A stretch of 5,336 nt of DNA from Planctomycetota bacterium (GTDB lineage: Bacteria > Planctomycetota > UBA1135): NCBI GenBank assembly GCA_027021325.1, contig JALUUN010000653.1, forward strand, positions 1 through 5,336, read 5' to 3'. Below, one piece after another: positions 4,129 to 5,336 of the stretch. The notes below the pieces were generated by a model that ran no database searches, had not been told where the DNA came from, and saw only the letters and a program-made list of their open reading frames with translations. The position numbers and the translations under genes were made by a program. How positions within the stretch are numbered: the stretch's first letter is position 1; each line of letters opens with the position of its first letter.

Positions 4129-5336
4129 TCAGCGGACGAAGCCGAAGCGGGCCACGGGGGCCAGGGGTGGCACCGGTAGGAACACCGCCTGGACCTTCCC
4201 CAGGATGTAGTGGCGGGGGACGAAGGGCGCGGCTTCGGAGCGCTCCCCGCGGACCGCGGCCGCGGGCAGGGTCCAGAGCTCTCCGTGCAGGTCGCGGAAG
4301 GCCAGCCAGCGCCCGTCGCGGCTCTCCCGTGGGTTGCGGAGGTCCAGGCTCCGGGCGCGCGGGGCGTGGTCGCCTTCGAGGCGCCGCGGCCGCCCCGGCG
4401 CCGGATCCAGCTCCAGGACCCGGCGCTCCCAGTCGCGGCTGTCCAGGGAGACCTCGGGGTAGTCGCCGAGGAAGAAGTAGTGGCCCTCGGGCACCGTCCA
4501 GGAGACCTCCGCGCCGCCGGGGCCGGCCGGCGGGCGGTAGTGGAGGTCCCGCCACAGGCGCGGCCGCCGCAGGCTCCAGCCGCCCGCGGGGGCCTCCAGG
4601 GAGACGCCGTTGCTGCCTGCGGCCAGGGGCGCCTCGGGGAGCTCCCGCGCTCCCGTGTCCCAGAGGGGCGGGCCGCCCGGCGGCCCCAGGCGCAGGCGGG
4701 CGGTGGCGTCCCAGTGGGCCAGGTCCACCTCCCAGGCGCCTCCGCCCAGATCCAGCGCGGCCTCCAGGCGTTCCCCGCCAGGGAGTTCCAGGACCTGCCG
4801 GCCCGCCTCCAGGCGCAGGCTCAGGGCGGGGCTGCCGGCCTGCAGGCGCAGGAGCAGCGGGCCGGCGCCGGGTTCCGGGCGGAGCTCCACGGCCAGGCGC
4901 AGGTCGCGGACGGTCTCGGGTTTGCGCCCCGGCACCGGCGGCACCCGGTGCCCGAGGGCCTCGGGCCAGCCGTGGCGCGGGTCGTCCACGAGGCCGCCGC
5001 GGGCGGCCCGGCTTCCCGGGCCCAGACGCAGGCCGCCGTCCGCCGCCGTCTCCGTCCCTTCGAGGGTCCAGCCCTCCCAGGGCCCGCGGCCCGGCTCCGG
5101 CGCTACCCACCGCCACAGGGCCTCCTGGAGGGCCGCCGGCTTGCGCAGGGTCCGGAAGGGGACGGTGGTGCCCGCCGGCCGGGCCACCAGATCGCCGTGG
5201 CGGATCCGGATCTCCTCGCCGGGGAGGCCCGCGATGCGCTTCACGTAGGTGTGGACCGTGGCCAGGGGATAGCGGAAGACCGCGACCTCCCAACGCGCCG
5301 GCTCGCGCAGGAGGTACACGGCCTTGTCCACGAGCA
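4129..5336 (-). CDS. lepB: Signal peptidase I (family S26), 5'-partial, with large insertion
   Basis: Membrane-bound serine/lysine protease that removes signal peptides from exported proteins at the outer face of the cytoplasmic membrane. The GTG at 5331 is probably the Val of a family-typical LVDKAVY stretch, since the frame is open to the edge; the true start, the transmembrane segment and the catalytic Ser box lie outside. Numbered from that GTG, ARWEVAVFRYP (12-22) precedes YVKRIAGLPGEE (29-40), whose K31 is the predicted catalytic lysine. A later box, FFLGDYPEVSLDSRDW (286-301), corresponds to the GDN..(S)xDSRxWG box, with Tyr in place of the usual Asn. VPRHYILGKVQAVF near the end matches the conserved C-terminus. 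About 245 residues lie between the two boxes, far more than in E. coli LepB. This part is Leu/Gly/Pro-rich with Trp-containing strand-like stretches (for example WEVDLAHWD, about 200-208), perhaps a beta-sandwich. Another ~60-residue extension follows the SxDSR box. Confidence 0.85.
   Translation of the reverse strand, partial: LVDKAVYLLREPARWEVAVFRYPLATVHTYVKRIAGLPGEEIRIRHGDLVARPAGTTVPFRTLRKPAALQEALWRWVAPEPGRGPWEGWTLEGTETAADGGLRLGPGSRAARGGLVDDPRHGWPEALGHRVPPVPGRKPETVRDLRLAVELRPEPGAGPLLLRLQAGSPALSLRLEAGRQVLELPGGERLEAALDLGGGAWEVDLAHWDATARLRLGPPGGPPLWDTGARELPEAPLAAGSNGVSLEAPAGGWSLRRPRLWRDLHYRPPAGPGGAEVSWTVPEGHYFFLGDYPEVSLDSRDWERRVLELDPAPGRPRRLEGDHAPRARSLDLRNPRESRDGRWLAFRDLHGELWTLPAAAVRGERSEAAPFVPRHYILGKVQAVFLPVPPLAPVARFGFVR

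Noticed and set aside
3754..4179. Plus-strand open frame across the lptB start and the gap
   Set aside because: It is antisense to lptB and the signal peptidase end, Arg/Pro-rich and without a domain. It offers no support for a gene in the gap.
3881..5293. A 470-codon open frame on the minus strand covering the signal peptidase and the intergenic gap
   Set aside because: The translation is a Pro/Arg/Gly-rich shadow with no motifs, whereas the overlapping frame 4129-5336 has clear signal peptidase boxes.

Overview
The window is a very GC-rich (by eye above 70%) bacterial chromosome segment with tightly packed genes. It holds five coding regions. Two rightward genes, both of cell-envelope or small-molecule modification type, occupy positions 1-1381. 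Four leftward features fill the rest: a signal peptidase I gene entering from the right edge, an ABC ATPase of the LptB type, and the two electron transfer flavoprotein subunits EtfB and EtfA. An LptB protein implies an outer membrane with lipopolysaccharide export. The signal peptidase carries about 240 residues between its lysine box and its second conserved C-terminal box. I associate that architecture, with the high GC, with Planctomycetota-like bacteria. This lineage guess is inference; no rRNA or other marker is present.

Layout. Positions 1-557 (+): 3' part of a class I SAM-dependent methyltransferase whose start is left of the window. Positions 554-1381 (+): a small WaaP/InaA/Kdo-kinase-like protein, translationally coupled through a 4-bp overlap, whose catalytic-loop aspartate is replaced by arginine. 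Its last 35 bp overlap tail-to-tail with etfA. Positions 1347-2303 (-) etfA and 2328-3083 (-) etfB form an ETF operon. Positions 3147-3884 (-): lptB, 63 bp upstream of etfB, with a possible weak promoter in the junction. Positions 3885-4128: a 244-bp non-coding gap rich in inverted repeats and flanked by a direct repeat. Positions 4129-5336 (-): signal peptidase I, missing its N-terminus, including the catalytic serine, at the right window edge.

How the genes work together. LptB (LPS transport ATPase), signal peptidase I (leader peptide removal) and the kinase-like/methyltransferase pair are all compatible with envelope biogenesis. EtfAB moves electrons from flavin dehydrogenases toward the quinone pool and looks functionally unrelated; it may simply be co-directional. 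I see no mobile element, CRISPR array, tRNA or rRNA. The points most worth a second look are the degenerate kinase active site, the enlarged signal peptidase, and the structured gap between the signal peptidase and lptB.
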